DNA from: Hymenobacter latericoloratus
Lineage (GTDB): Bacteria; Bacteroidota; Bacteroidia; Cytophagales; Hymenobacteraceae
Reading direction: 5' to 3'
DNA: 64,000 bases
Assembly: GCF_014199535.1 (NCBI RefSeq)
Contig: NZ_JACHNV010000010.1
Location: 1-64,000 of the forward strand
A program made the translations under genes and the position numbers. The notes under the pieces were generated by a model. It saw only the letters and a program-made list of their open reading frames with translations, was not told the DNA's origin and did no database searches. Of the stretch, positions 26,168 through 34,137 are shown piece by piece; within the stretch, counting starts at the first letter, position 1, and each line of letters opens with the position of its first letter.

Positions 26168-26497
26168 TTGGCCCGCCATTTCCTGTTTCGTCTGCTCACC
26201 CTGCTGTTCGGTATCGTTTACCTGGGCAGCGCGTGCGAGCTGGACGCGCAGGAATACCGGCAGCATTACGCCCACGAAACGCACGACTACCTGCCCGAAG
26301 CGGCGGGCATCGAGGTGCCCGCTCCGGAGGCGCAGCCCGCCACCCCGGCCGTTCAGCCGGAACGGCTCGGGGCCACCGACCGGCCCCGGCTGAGGTTTCG
26401 GGGCCTGCCCGGCTCGCCGGCCGCGTGGCCCTGGGTGGCCAACCCGCCGCCCCCGGTGCGCCGGCTCTACCTGCGCTACGCCGTACTGCAAGTCTGA
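26168..26497 (+). CDS. small exported protein before the TonB receptor
   Basis: An open frame of 109 codons if begun at TTG 26168: ARHFLFRLLTLLFGIVYLGSAC, a hydrophobic leader with a possible lipobox, then a His-containing segment (YRQHYAHETHDYLPEA) and a proline-rich tail. Small exported metal-binding proteins often sit before TonB receptors in Bacteroidota. The start is uncertain because no ATG follows the promoter. Family not recognised. Confidence 0.45.
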   Translation: MARHFLFRLLTLLFGIVYLGSACELDAQEYRQHYAHETHDYLPEAAGIEVPAPEAQPATPAVQPERLGATDRPRLRFRGLPGSPAAWPWVANPPPPVRRLYLRYAVLQV

Positions 26498-26595
26498 TTT
26501 ACGGGTTTGAACTCCGCCACTGGCGGCTCTCGGATGAGGGTCGCCTGTCCGTGTTTACCCCGTTTTCAGCTCTATGGCGCGCGGCGCCCCTTCTC

Positions 26596-28779
26596 ATGAA
26601 ATTCTTATTTGTATTCCTGGCCCTGCTGCTGAGCAGTGCCGGCCTTGCCGTGGCCCAAAGCCCGCTGCGGGTGCTGGTGCGCGACGAGCGCACCAAAACC
26701 GCTTTGCCCGGCGTCACCGTGGCTATTCCTTCTCTCGGTCTCGGCGCGGCCACCGATGCCGACGGCCGCGCCACCCTGCCCGACGTGCCGGCCGGCCCCC
26801 AGCAGGTGCAGGTTGGAAGTATCGGCTACGAAACCCGCATCCTGACCTTCACCCTGCCCCAGGCTGGCGACGCGCCCGCCCTGGTTGAATTGGAACCCAG
26901 CAGCCTCGAATTGCAGGGCGTGGTCGTGGAGGCTACCCGCACCGGCTCGCGCATTGAGGACGTGCCCGTACGCATTGAGGTGCTGGGACCGGAAGAGCTG
27001 GCCGAAAAAAGCAGCATGCGGCCGGCCAACATTGCCATGCTGCTCACCGAAGCCTCGGGCATCCAGCCGCAGTTCACCTCCGCCAACTCCGGGAGCGTGG
27101 CCTTCCGCATTCAAGGGCTGGATGGGCGCTACACCCAGCTGCTGCGCGACGGCTTTCCCCTGTACGGCGGCTTTTCGCAGGGGCTGAGTTTGGTGCAGAT
27201 TGCGCCCCTGGATTTGCGGCAGGTGGAAATCATCAAAGGCGCGTCCTCGGCCCTGTACGGCGGGGATGCTATTGCGGGCCTGGTGAACCTAGTGAGCAAA
27301 GCGCCCACCGAAACGCCGGAACTGAACGTACTGCTCAACCAGACGCAGAAGGGCGGCCGCGACCTGACGGCCTTCTACACTGGCCGCACCGGCCAGCTCG
27401 GCCTCACGCTGCTGGCCACGCAGAACACCCAGCAAGCCCGCGACGTGAGTGGCGACGACTTCACCGACCTGCCCCAAGTGCAGGCCACGACGGTCAACCC
27501 GCGCCTATTCTACTACATCTCCGATTCCACTACATTGTACGCTGGGCTGAATGCCACCGTGGAAACCCGCGCCGGGGGCTACCGGCCGGCCCTGGACAAC
27601 CCGGCTACGGCCGGCTACACCGAGCGCAACCGCTCTGACCGCTACAGCACGCAGCTCCGGTTGGATACCCACCTGGGCCAAAAGCGGGTACTCACGGTGA
27701 AAAACAGCGTCAGCAGCTTTACCCGCCGCATTGAGGCCGGTAGCAGCTACTTTGCCGGCCGGCAGCTCTCGACCTACTCCGAAGCGTCGCTGCTGGTGCC
27801 CCTCGGCACGCACCGGGCCGTGCTCGGCGGCAACGTCCTCACCGATGACTTCCGCGAAACGGCGGCCGTGGCCGCTGCGGGTGCCCGCGACTACCAGTAC
27901 CAGACCTACGGGCTGTTCGCGCAGGACGACTGGCGGGTACTGGAAAACCTGACGCTGCAGGCGGGCCTGCGCACCGACTACCAGCGCCCCTACGGCCTGT
28001 TCGTGCTGCCCCGCTTTTCGGCCCTCTACAAGGCCGGCGAGCACGTGAGCCTGCGGGCCGGGGGCGGCTTCGGCTACAAAGCGCCCACTATCTTCAGCAG
28101 CGCCACCGAGCAGCAGGCCTACGTGAACGTGCAGCCCCTCGATGTGCAGGGGCTGCGCGCTGAAACCTCGCGGGGGCTGAACGCCGACGTGACCCTGCGC
28201 GGCCGGCTCGATGAGCTGAACATCTCGCTCAACCAAGCCGTGTTCTACACCCGCCTCGACCACACCCTGATTCCCGACGCCGCGCAGCTGGCCACGGGCA
28301 TCACCGAGTTCCGCAACGCGGCCTCGCCCGTCACGGCGCGGGGCCTGGAAACGAACCTGCGCCTGGGCGTGGAGGGGCTGCAGTTCTTCACGGCGTATAC
28401 CTTCACCGACACCAAGCAGACCTACGACCAGAGCCAACCCGCGCAGCTGCCGTTTGTCTCGCGCCACCGCCTGGTGCTCACCACCGTGTACGAGCAGGAA
28501 AAGAGCTTCCGCCTGGGCCTGGAAGGCACTTACAACGGCCCGCAGTACCTGGGCGAAGGCACGCGGCAGGGGCGCGGCTTCTGGCTGCTGGGGGTGCTGG
28601 GCGAGAAGATATTTGCCCCACACTTTTCGGTGGTGCTCAACGTGGAAAACTTCCTCGACGTGCGCCAGACCCGGTTTGAGCCCGTCGTGCTCGGCACCCC
28701 GGCCGCGCCCACGTTCCGGCCGCTCTATGCCCCGCTCGATGGCATCGTGGGCAACATGGCGCTCAAAATTACCCTCTGA
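26596..28779 (+). CDS. TonB-dependent receptor with carboxypeptidase-like N-terminal domain
   Basis: A 727-residue outer-membrane receptor. After a signal peptide (FLFVFLALLLSSAGLAVAQS), a carboxypeptidase-regulatory-like domain (LRVLVRDERTKTALPGVTV) is followed by the plug (VEVLGPEELAEKSSMRPANIAMLLTEASG; IQGLDGRYTQLLRDGFPLYGG; DLRQVEIIKGASSALYGGDAIAGLVNLVSK) and a long beta-barrel ending LKITL. It imports or exports an unknown ligand with energy from TonB. As transposon cargo beside metal genes, a metal ligand is plausible. Start ATG at 26596. Confidence 0.9.
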   Translation: MKFLFVFLALLLSSAGLAVAQSPLRVLVRDERTKTALPGVTVAIPSLGLGAATDADGRATLPDVPAGPQQVQVGSIGYETRILTFTLPQAGDAPALVELEPSSLELQGVVVEATRTGSRIEDVPVRIEVLGPEELAEKSSMRPANIAMLLTEASGIQPQFTSANSGSVAFRIQGLDGRYTQLLRDGFPLYGGFSQGLSLVQIAPLDLRQVEIIKGASSALYGGDAIAGLVNLVSKAPTETPELNVLLNQTQKGGRDLTAFYTGRTGQLGLTLLATQNTQQARDVSGDDFTDLPQVQATTVNPRLFYYISDSTTLYAGLNATVETRAGGYRPALDNPATAGYTERNRSDRYSTQLRLDTHLGQKRVLTVKNSVSSFTRRIEAGSSYFAGRQLSTYSEASLLVPLGTHRAVLGGNVLTDDFRETAAVAAAGARDYQYQTYGLFAQDDWRVLENLTLQAGLRTDYQRPYGLFVLPRFSALYKAGEHVSLRAGGGFGYKAPTIFSSATEQQAYVNVQPLDVQGLRAETSRGLNADVTLRGRLDELNISLNQAVFYTRLDHTLIPDAAQLATGITEFRNAASPVTARGLETNLRLGVEGLQFFTAYTFTDTKQTYDQSQPAQLPFVSRHRLVLTTVYEQEKSFRLGLEGTYNGPQYLGEGTRQGRGFWLLGVLGEKIFAPHFSVVLNVENFLDVRQTRFEPVVLGTPAAPTFRPLYAPLDGIVGNMALKITL

Positions 28780-28793
28780 GCCAGCTGCAACTT

Positions 28794-28828
28794 AAAAAAC
28801 CCCGCTCGCAGGGTGCGGGCGGGGCTTT
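28794..28828. terminator. bidirectional intrinsic terminator
   Basis: An 11-bp stem, CCCCGCTCGCA (28800-28810) with TGCGGGCGGGG (28814-28824), one G-T wobble, a GGG loop, AAAAAA before and CTTT after. It lies between the TonB-receptor stop and the stop of the minus-strand Cys-rich peptide, so it can serve both. Confidence 0.75.
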
Positions 28829-28850
28829 GGAAAAGACTGGGCGCGGACGC

Positions 28851-29057
28851 TTACTTCATGCAGCAGCCGGGGCGGGGCGTACAGGTTGTGGGGGCTTTGG
28901 CAACCGGCTGGCACAGGCTGGCCGGGCAGTCTTTGGTGACGGGGCAGCTTTTGCGGGCGGCGGGCTTGGTAGCCGCGTGGGGGGCGGTGCCGGCCGCCAG
29001 CACCGAACCAGCGAAAAGCAGCACGCCAGCGCTCAGGGCAAACAATTTCTGTTTCAT
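28851..29057 (-). CDS. small exported cysteine-rich peptide
   Basis: A 68-residue exported peptide. A signal peptide (LFALSAGVLLFAGSVLAAG) precedes a mature part rich in cysteine: SCPVTKDCPASLC, then TTCTPRPGCCMK, in all six cysteines in about 30 residues. The spacing suggests metal binding or disulfides. It is downstream of a CsoR-like regulator gene and on the same strand, so a periplasmic metal chaperone is possible. Start ATG at 29057; a longer reading upstream is not leader-like. Confidence 0.65.
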   Translation of the reverse strand: MKQKLFALSAGVLLFAGSVLAAGTAPHAATKPAARKSCPVTKDCPASLCQPVAKAPTTCTPRPGCCMK

Positions 29058-29180
29058 GGGAAAAAGGAAATGAGGGAAAGAGAAAAAAACAGTCCTTGCG
29101 GACGCAAAGGCAAGCAAATAAGCAGGGGGGCGGGGCGTGAGCAGCATCCAGGAATAGGAGTTAAGCAAAGTGAATTCTGG

Positions 29181-29519
29181 TTAGGAGCCGGGAGTAAATT
29201 CGGTTAGATAACTCAGTACCTGCGGCAAGTCCAGGTGGGCAAACTCTTTCTTGAGGCGTTCCACCCGGTCGCAGTAGTCGCACGCGCCGGGGCAAGCGTC
29301 CTGCGCGGCCACCAGGGCCAGGGCCAGCTTTTTGCGGAACAGCTCGTCGAGCACCTGCGCCACGGCCCGGTGGGCAACCCCTTCCACGGCCCGGAATTGC
29401 TGAAACAACACGTCCAGGCCCGTACCCGGGGCATCGAGCAAGGTGCGCAACCCGTCAAGTTGCCCGGTAAGGGCCGTGAGTTGCTGCATGACGACTTTGC
29501 GCTCGGCGGGGGTCAGCAT
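29181..29519 (-). CDS. CsoR/FrmR-like metal-sensing repressor, divergent
   Basis: A 112-residue all-helical protein. ALTGQLDGLRTLLDAPGTGLDVLFQQFRAVEGVAHRAVAQVLDELF has the helix pattern of the DUF156 (CsoR/RcnR/FrmR) family. The usual first cysteine in helix 2 is replaced (GTGLDVL), while a His is kept (AHRAV). A CPGACDYC cluster near residues 76-83 may be the metal or thiol sensor instead. It is divergent from an MFS gene, and a CsoR-type dyad lies between them. Confidence 0.6.
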   Translation of the reverse strand: MLTPAERKVVMQQLTALTGQLDGLRTLLDAPGTGLDVLFQQFRAVEGVAHRAVAQVLDELFRKKLALALVAAQDACPGACDYCDRVERLKKEFAHLDLPQVLSYLTEFTPGS

Positions 29520-29565
29520 AGATGGGCAGGGGAGCAGGGGAGGAACAGGACAAAGGTCTTTCGGG

Positions 29566-29577
29566 TACCCCGGGGTT
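29566..29577. promoter_or_regulatory. candidate CsoR-type operator
   Basis: TACCCCGGGGTT with a perfect 10-bp palindrome ACCCCGGGGT at 29567-29576. CsoR-family operators have this C-run/G-run form. It lies in the 136-bp gap between the regulator (minus) and the MFS gene (plus). A -7-like TAAATTTA at 29602-29609 with TTG at 29577-29579 may be the MFS promoter. Confidence 0.5.
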
Positions 29578-29655
29578 TGTCAAGGGGAAATCACTTTTTT
29601 TTAAATTTATTTTTTTCTCCTGCCGGGGCGCTCCTGCCCCGGCTGTTTCACGCGT

Positions 29656-30873
29656 ATGCGCCGTATCACCTCTCGCTTTTCTTACGTTACCCGCGCCGTC
29701 TGGCTGCTCTCGCTCATCAGCCTGTTCACCGATCTGGCCAGCGAGATGCTCTATCCGGTCATGCCACTGTATTTGCAGAGCATCGGGTTTTCCGTCTTCT
29801 TCATTGGCCTGCTTGAAGGCGTGGCCGAAGCCGTGGCCGGGCTCAGCAAGGGTTATTTTGGGCAGTGGAGCGACCGGCTGGGCCGGCGCGTGCCCTTTGT
29901 GCAGTGGGGCTACGGGCTCAGCGCCCTCAGCAAACCCTTACTAGCGGTGCTAGCCACGCCCGGGTGGGTGCTGCTGGCCCGCACCCTGGACCGGCTGGGC
30001 AAGGGCCTGCGCACCGGGGCGCGGGATGCGCTGCTCAGCGACGAAACCACGCCCGCCGACCGGGGCAAGGTGTTCGGCTTTCACCGCTCGGTGGACACAT
30101 TGGGCGCGGTGTTGGGGCCGCTGGCGGCCCTGGGCTGGCTGGCCGCGCACCCGGGCCAGTACCGGCCGCTGTTTTGGTGGGCCTTCTTACCGGGGGTGGT
30201 AGCCATCGGCATCACCTTCGCGCTGCGGGAGCGGCGGGCCGAGCCCTCGGGCCGGCCGGTGATGCCGTTCTGGGCCTCCTTCAGCTACTGGCGGCAGGCC
30301 CCGCCCGCCTACCGGCGGGTGGTGGGCGGACTGCTCGCGTTTGCCCTGTTCAACTCGTCCGATGCGTTTTTGCTGCTGCTGGCCCGGCAGCGCGGGCTGT
30401 CGGCTCCTACCATCATCGGTCTTTACGTGCTCTACAACCTGACCTATGTGCTCAGCGCTTGGCCCCTGGGCCACCTGGCCGACCGGCTGGGGCCGCGCCG
30501 CCTGCTGGTCGGCGGCTTACTGGTGTTTGCCGGCGTGTACGGCGGCGTGGCCCTGGCCCACGAGCGGTGGGCGTTCGGGGCGCTGTTTGCCCTCTATGGC
30601 CTGTACGCGGCGGCCACCGAGGGCGTGGCCAAAGCCTGGGTGAGCACGCTCTGCAACAAAGCCGATACCGGGGCCGCGCTGGGCACCTTCGCCGGCCTGA
30701 GCAGCCTGGCGGCGCTGGGGGCCAGCACCGGGGCCGGGCTGGTGTGGCAATGGGTTGGCCCGCTGCCCACGTTCGGGCTGGCGGCGGCCGTGGCCCTGGC
30801 CGTGGCCGCGTACCTGGCCCGCGTGCGGGTAATGGTCAGCCCACCGCCCACGAGCCATCCCGGCGAAGCGTGA
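29656..30873 (+). CDS. MFS efflux transporter, possibly metal efflux
   Basis: A 405-residue major facilitator with twelve helices. The first half contains FTDLASEMLYPVMPLYLQSIG, GLLEGVAEAVAGLSKGYFGQWSDRLGRR and RTLDRLGKGLRTGARDALLSDE; the second half GHLADRLGPRRLLVGG. This subgroup includes proteins linked to nickel or other metal resistance (NreB-like), but the resemblance is from memory of motifs. Regulation by the divergent CsoR-like protein supports metal efflux. Confidence 0.78.
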   Translation: MRRITSRFSYVTRAVWLLSLISLFTDLASEMLYPVMPLYLQSIGFSVFFIGLLEGVAEAVAGLSKGYFGQWSDRLGRRVPFVQWGYGLSALSKPLLAVLATPGWVLLARTLDRLGKGLRTGARDALLSDETTPADRGKVFGFHRSVDTLGAVLGPLAALGWLAAHPGQYRPLFWWAFLPGVVAIGITFALRERRAEPSGRPVMPFWASFSYWRQAPPAYRRVVGGLLAFALFNSSDAFLLLLARQRGLSAPTIIGLYVLYNLTYVLSAWPLGHLADRLGPRRLLVGGLLVFAGVYGGVALAHERWAFGALFALYGLYAAATEGVAKAWVSTLCNKADTGAALGTFAGLSSLAALGASTGAGLVWQWVGPLPTFGLAAAVALAVAAYLARVRVMVSPPPTSHPGEA

Positions 30874-30933
30874 CGGCTGCGCAACCACCCGCGCCCAGCG
30901 CGTAAAGCCGGCGGACGTGTCCGGGCAAACACC

Positions 30934-30941
30934 TATCTTTA
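30934..30941 (+). promoter_or_regulatory. -7-like promoter box before riboswitch 2
   Basis: TATCTTTA differs from TAnnTTTG only in the last base. It is placed so that transcription would begin right at the 5' edge of the aptamer (about 30948). Confidence 0.4.
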
Positions 30942-30949
30942 CCCTACAA

Positions 30950-31010
30950 TTCGGTGATGGATTTCCACCGTGAACCGCCAACGCTTCGGGGTTGAGCTGA
31001 TGATTCCTAC
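30950..31010 (+). ncRNA. fluoride riboswitch (crcB motif), copy 2
   Basis: GGTGATGG, CCACC, GAACCGCC, a TTCG-capped stem and GCTGATGATTCCTAC form the fluoride aptamer. Behind it CCGGT (31031-31035) pairs with ACCGG (31041-31045) and TTTT follows, a terminator-like expression platform. It controls the CLC-F gene that follows, a known pairing for this riboswitch class. Confidence 0.93.
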
Positions 31011-31030
31011 GCATCCTCCGGGCTTTCGAG

Positions 31031-31049
31031 CCGGTGAGGAACCGGTTTT
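31031..31049 (+). terminator. riboswitch expression-platform hairpin
   Basis: CCGGT-GAGGA-ACCGG followed by TTTT, 20 bases after the aptamer. It fits a premature terminator that fluoride binding would prevent. The stem is only five pairs, so efficiency is uncertain. Confidence 0.5.
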
Positions 31050-31074
31050 CGTTGGCTTTTACCTGCTGTTGTCC

Positions 31075-32415
31075 GTGGCACTCCCTTCTCCTTTTTCTCG
31101 CTTTCGGCGGCCTGCGCTGGCCCTGACGCCCGCGCCGCACCTGCTGTTTCTGTTGCGCTGGCTGCTGATTAGCGCCGCCGTGGGCGGACTCGTGGGTTCG
31201 GCTTCGGCGGGCTTCCTGGTCGCCCTCGACTGGGTGACGGCCTGGCGCGAAGCCCACCCCGGGGTGCTTTGGCTGCTGCCGGCCGGCGGCCTCGTCGTCG
31301 GGGCCAGCTACCACTACCTGGGCCAAGGCGTGGTGCGCGGCAACAACCTGCTGCTGGACGAAATCCACACCCCGCGCATCCGCATTCCGCTGCGCATGGC
31401 CCCGCTGGTGCTGTTCGGCACGCTGGTCACCCACCTGTTCGGCGGTTCGGCCGGCCGCGAGGGCACGGCCGTGCAGATGGGCGGGGCGCTGGCCGACCAG
31501 CTCACCCGCCTCTTCGGTCTGCGGCCCCGCGACCGAAAGCTGCTGCTCATTGCCGGCATCAGCGCGGGCTTTGCCTCCGTGTTCGGCACCCCGCTGGCGG
31601 GGGCCGTGTTCGGGCTGGAGGTATTTCTGCTGGGCACCCTGCGCTACGATGCCCTCGTACCGAGCTTCCTGGCCGCCGTCTGCGCTGACCTCGTGACCCG
31701 GGCCTGGGGCGTGGGCCACGCGCACTACCCCGAACTCAACGCGCTGCCCCTCACGCCGCTGGGGCTGGGGCTGACCTTGGGCTGCGGCCTGCTGTTCGGG
31801 CTTACGGCCCGGGGCTTTGCCACACTCACCCACCGGATTACCGACGGGTTCAAGCGCATCGGCTACCCGCCGCTGCGGCCCGTGGTGGGCGGGATGCTGG
31901 TGGCGCTGGCGGTTTTCGCGCTGGGCACCACCCAGTACATCGGGTTGGGCGTGCCCACCATCCTGGCCTCGTTTCAGACCCCGGCGCTACCGCAGGCCTT
32001 CCTGCTTAAGCTGGGGCTCACGGCCCTCACCTTAGGCTGTGGCTTCAAGGGGGGCGAGGTCACGCCGCTGTTTTTCATCGGGGCCACGCTGGGCTCGGCG
32101 CTGGCCCTGGTGCTGCCGCTGCCGGTGGCGCTGCTGGCGGCCATGGGCTTCGTGGGCGTGTTCGCGGGCGCGGCCAACACGCCGCTGGCCTGCACGCTGA
32201 TGGGCCTGGAACTGTTCGGCACCCACGCCGGGGTGTACCTGGCGCTGGCCTGCGTAACGGCCTACCTGGTTTCGGGCCACACGGGCATCTACTCGGCGCA
32301 GGTCATCGGCCAGGCCAAGCACCTGCGCTTCGGCCGCGAGCAGGGCCAGTCGCTGGGCAACCTCCCAGCGCATCGGGAAAATGGCCGGGCCACCCCTTAC
32401 GAGAAAGCTGAATGA
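31075..32415 (+). CDS. CLC-F type fluoride/proton antiporter
   Basis: A 446-residue chloride-channel-family protein of the fluoride-exporting branch. Family motifs are GSAGREGTAVQMG (selectivity region), GVVRGNNLLLDEIHTP, GFASVFGTPLAGAVFGLEV and GFKGGEVTPLFFIGATLGSAL. It exports fluoride in exchange for protons and so protects enolase and pyrophosphatase. The fluoride riboswitch in its leader confirms the role. GTG at 31075 is taken as the start because earlier in-frame positions lie inside the riboswitch and its hairpin. Confidence 0.9.
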   Translation: MALPSPFSRFRRPALALTPAPHLLFLLRWLLISAAVGGLVGSASAGFLVALDWVTAWREAHPGVLWLLPAGGLVVGASYHYLGQGVVRGNNLLLDEIHTPRIRIPLRMAPLVLFGTLVTHLFGGSAGREGTAVQMGGALADQLTRLFGLRPRDRKLLLIAGISAGFASVFGTPLAGAVFGLEVFLLGTLRYDALVPSFLAAVCADLVTRAWGVGHAHYPELNALPLTPLGLGLTLGCGLLFGLTARGFATLTHRITDGFKRIGYPPLRPVVGGMLVALAVFALGTTQYIGLGVPTILASFQTPALPQAFLLKLGLTALTLGCGFKGGEVTPLFFIGATLGSALALVLPLPVALLAAMGFVGVFAGAANTPLACTLMGLELFGTHAGVYLALACVTAYLVSGHTGIYSAQVIGQAKHLRFGREQGQSLGNLPAHRENGRATPYEKAE

Positions 32416-32530
32416 TGAATCGCTATAGCCCTCCCCCCAATATCCGCTATGCCATAAACTGGCACCCTTAGAGGTGGTTCCCCCTTTTCCGACTACCAGT
32501 CCAAGCTGAAAAATTATACCCCGAAAGACC
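32416..32530. other. non-coding right end of the transposon
   Basis: About 115 bp between the fluoride exporter stop and the right terminal repeat. I see no gene or clear hairpin in it. Confidence 0.5.
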
Positions 32531-32568
32531 CTTAGCGGGAATTTCTGTTCTTACTCTTGTGCTACCCC
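32531..32568 (-). repeat. right terminal inverted repeat (38 bp)
   Basis: On the minus strand it begins GGGGTAGCACAAGAGT and ends TTCCCGCTAAG, 35 of 38 identical to the left end. Confidence 0.92.
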
Positions 32569-32573
32569 GGCTG
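32569..32573. repeat. 5-bp target-site duplication, right copy
   Basis: GGCTG, identical to 13673-13677. Confidence 0.9.
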
Positions 32574-32936
32574 CTGGGCGTATTTGTGTCGGCCGTGCTG
32601 CTGCCGCAGCTCGCCAACCAACTTGGGTGGTACTCGGCCGAAGTGGGCCGCCAGCCCTGGGTGGTGTACGGGCTGCTGCGCACTTCCGACGCACTGTCCA
32701 AGGCCGTGACGGCGGGCCAGGTGTGGTTTTCCCTGATTCTGTTCACACTGGTTTACGCCCTGCTCTTCGCCCTGTTCCTGTACCTGCTCAATAAGAAGAT
32801 TCAGCACGGCCCCGACGAGGAGGAGCTCAGCGAGGCCCACCACCTCTCCCCGGCCTCCAAGCGCAACAACCCCGTCATTTCCCACGACGCGCCGGGCATT
32901 TCCGCCGCCGCGCTCCGCAACGTGTCCGACCTCTAA
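32574..32936 (+). pseudogene. cydA: cydA, 3' part separated by transposon
   Basis: The last 120 codons of cytochrome bd subunit I. It begins [29 protein letters not shown], contains [16 protein letters not shown] and the final helix ([21 protein letters not shown]), then a cytosolic tail ending in NVSDL. The frame joins exactly to codon 356 of the 5' part when the element and one GGCTG are removed. A GTG at 32559 inside the transposon end could start a short membrane fragment, but function is not expected. Confidence 0.93.
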
Positions 32937-32972
32937 CCCCCACCAGCTATGGCAACCTTCTAAGGACTTGAC

Positions 32973-33983
32973 TTGGCTACCTGGTGGTTTCTAGTAGTCG
33001 GGGCCGTATTTACGGGCTATGCCGTGCTCGACGGCTTTGATCTGGGCGCCGGGGCCGTGCACCTGCTGCTGCGCAAAGAGGAAAGCCGCCGCATTGCTCT
33101 AAACGCCATCGGGCCCGTGTGGGACGGCAACGAGGTCTGGCTGGTGATTGGCGGAGGTACGCTGTTCGCGGGTTTCCCGGTGGTGTACGGCACCGTGTTT
33201 TCTGCCTTCTACGTGCCGTTCATGCTGTTTCTGGTGGCGCTGATTTTCCGGGCCATTTCCATCGAGTTCCGCAGCAAGGAGCCCATGCCGTGGTGGCGCT
33301 CGATGTGGGACTGGAGCTACTCGGTGGCCTCCGTGGTCATTGCCCTGAGCCTGGGCGTGGTGCTGGGCAACCTCATCCAGGGCCTGCCCATCGGGGCAGA
33401 TCGGGAGTTTCAGGGCTCCTGGCTGACCTTCCTGAACCCCTACGCCCTGCTGGTAGGTGCCACCACGGCGGCGCTGTTTGCCCAGCACGGGGCCGTGTAC
33501 CTGCTGCTTAAGACCGAGAACCGCATTTTTGCCCGCCTCACGCTCATCGTGCGCCAGACCCTGCGGGTGTTCGTGGCCCTGTACCTGGTGCTGTCGGTGG
33601 CCACGCTCTGGCACGTGCCCCACATGCTCACCGTGTTCCGCGCTCAGCCCTGGCTGTTTGCCGTGCCGCTGCTCACGCTCGGGCTGGTGCTGAGCATTGG
33701 CTGGCTGATCCGGCGCCGCCGCTACTTCGCGGCCTTTCTCTGCTCGGGCTCCATCGCTGCCCTGCTGCTGCTGACGGTGGCGGCGGGCCTATTTCCGGTG
33801 CTGGTGCGGTCCACGCTCAATCCGGCCTGGAACCTGACCATCTACAATTCAGCCTCTTCTTCCAAGTCGCTGGGCATTATGCTCACCATTGCCGCCATCG
33901 GCATCCCGCTCGTGGCTACCTACACTGGCTTCGTATTCTGGGTGTTCCGGGGCAAGGTGCGCCTGGATGAGGCCAGCTACTAG
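32973..33983 (+). CDS. cydB: cytochrome bd oxidase subunit II
   Basis: A 336-residue subunit II with about nine helices: WWFLVVGAVFTGYAVLDGFDLGAGAVHLL at the start, GPVWDGNEVWLVIGGGTLFAGFP, and the conserved WDWSYSVASVVIALSLGVVLGN. It pairs with CydA to make the quinol oxidase. The only start after an in-frame stop is TTG at 32973. A five-codon frame ATG GCA ACC TTC TAA (32949-32963) lies just before it. Because cydA is split, cydB is probably orphaned and its transcription reduced by the insertion. Confidence 0.9.
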   Translation: MATWWFLVVGAVFTGYAVLDGFDLGAGAVHLLLRKEESRRIALNAIGPVWDGNEVWLVIGGGTLFAGFPVVYGTVFSAFYVPFMLFLVALIFRAISIEFRSKEPMPWWRSMWDWSYSVASVVIALSLGVVLGNLIQGLPIGADREFQGSWLTFLNPYALLVGATTAALFAQHGAVYLLLKTENRIFARLTLIVRQTLRVFVALYLVLSVATLWHVPHMLTVFRAQPWLFAVPLLTLGLVLSIGWLIRRRRYFAAFLCSGSIAALLLLTVAAGLFPVLVRSTLNPAWNLTIYNSASSSKSLGIMLTIAAIGIPLVATYTGFVFWVFRGKVRLDEASY

Positions 33984-34054
33984 GCCTGCGCGAGCCTGCT
34001 AACCATCTTCCCCCTCTCGGGCGGGTTTTGCTCCGCCATGCTATCCTCGCCTCA

Positions 34055-34072
34055 ATCATGTGAAAGCATGAT
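34055..34072. promoter_or_regulatory. inverted repeat upstream of sulfide:quinone oxidoreductase
   Basis: ATCATG-TGAAAG-CATGAT, perfect 6-bp arms, 66 bp before the start codon at 34138. It is a possible operator. It is not the same as the ATGAACAA motif near the ArsR-type gene. Confidence 0.4.
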
Positions 34073-34137
34073 CCTATTTACCCAGGTTCATGTAACTACC
34101 CAATTTGCCATTTCCCACTTCCCAAGTTTCTGACGCC

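Larger units (their letters stand above)
13678..32568. mobile_element. Tn3-family transposon with arsenic and fluoride resistance cargo
   Basis: An 18,891-bp element bounded by 38-bp inverted repeats that begin GGGG and end CTAAG, as in Tn3-family ends, and flanked by a GGCTG duplication. It carries a serine resolvase (13928-14497), a frameshifted Tn3 transposase (14527-17545), an ars operon, two fluoride riboswitches, a CLC-F exporter, a TonB receptor and a CsoR-like regulator with an MFS pump. Deleting the element with one copy of the duplication restores a 476-codon cydA frame, which fixes both boundaries to the base. Confidence 0.95.

Noticed and set aside
29656-30873. ArsJ organoarsenical efflux permease
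   Set aside because: Its motifs fit another MFS branch and there is no glyceraldehyde-3-phosphate dehydrogenase gene beside it.
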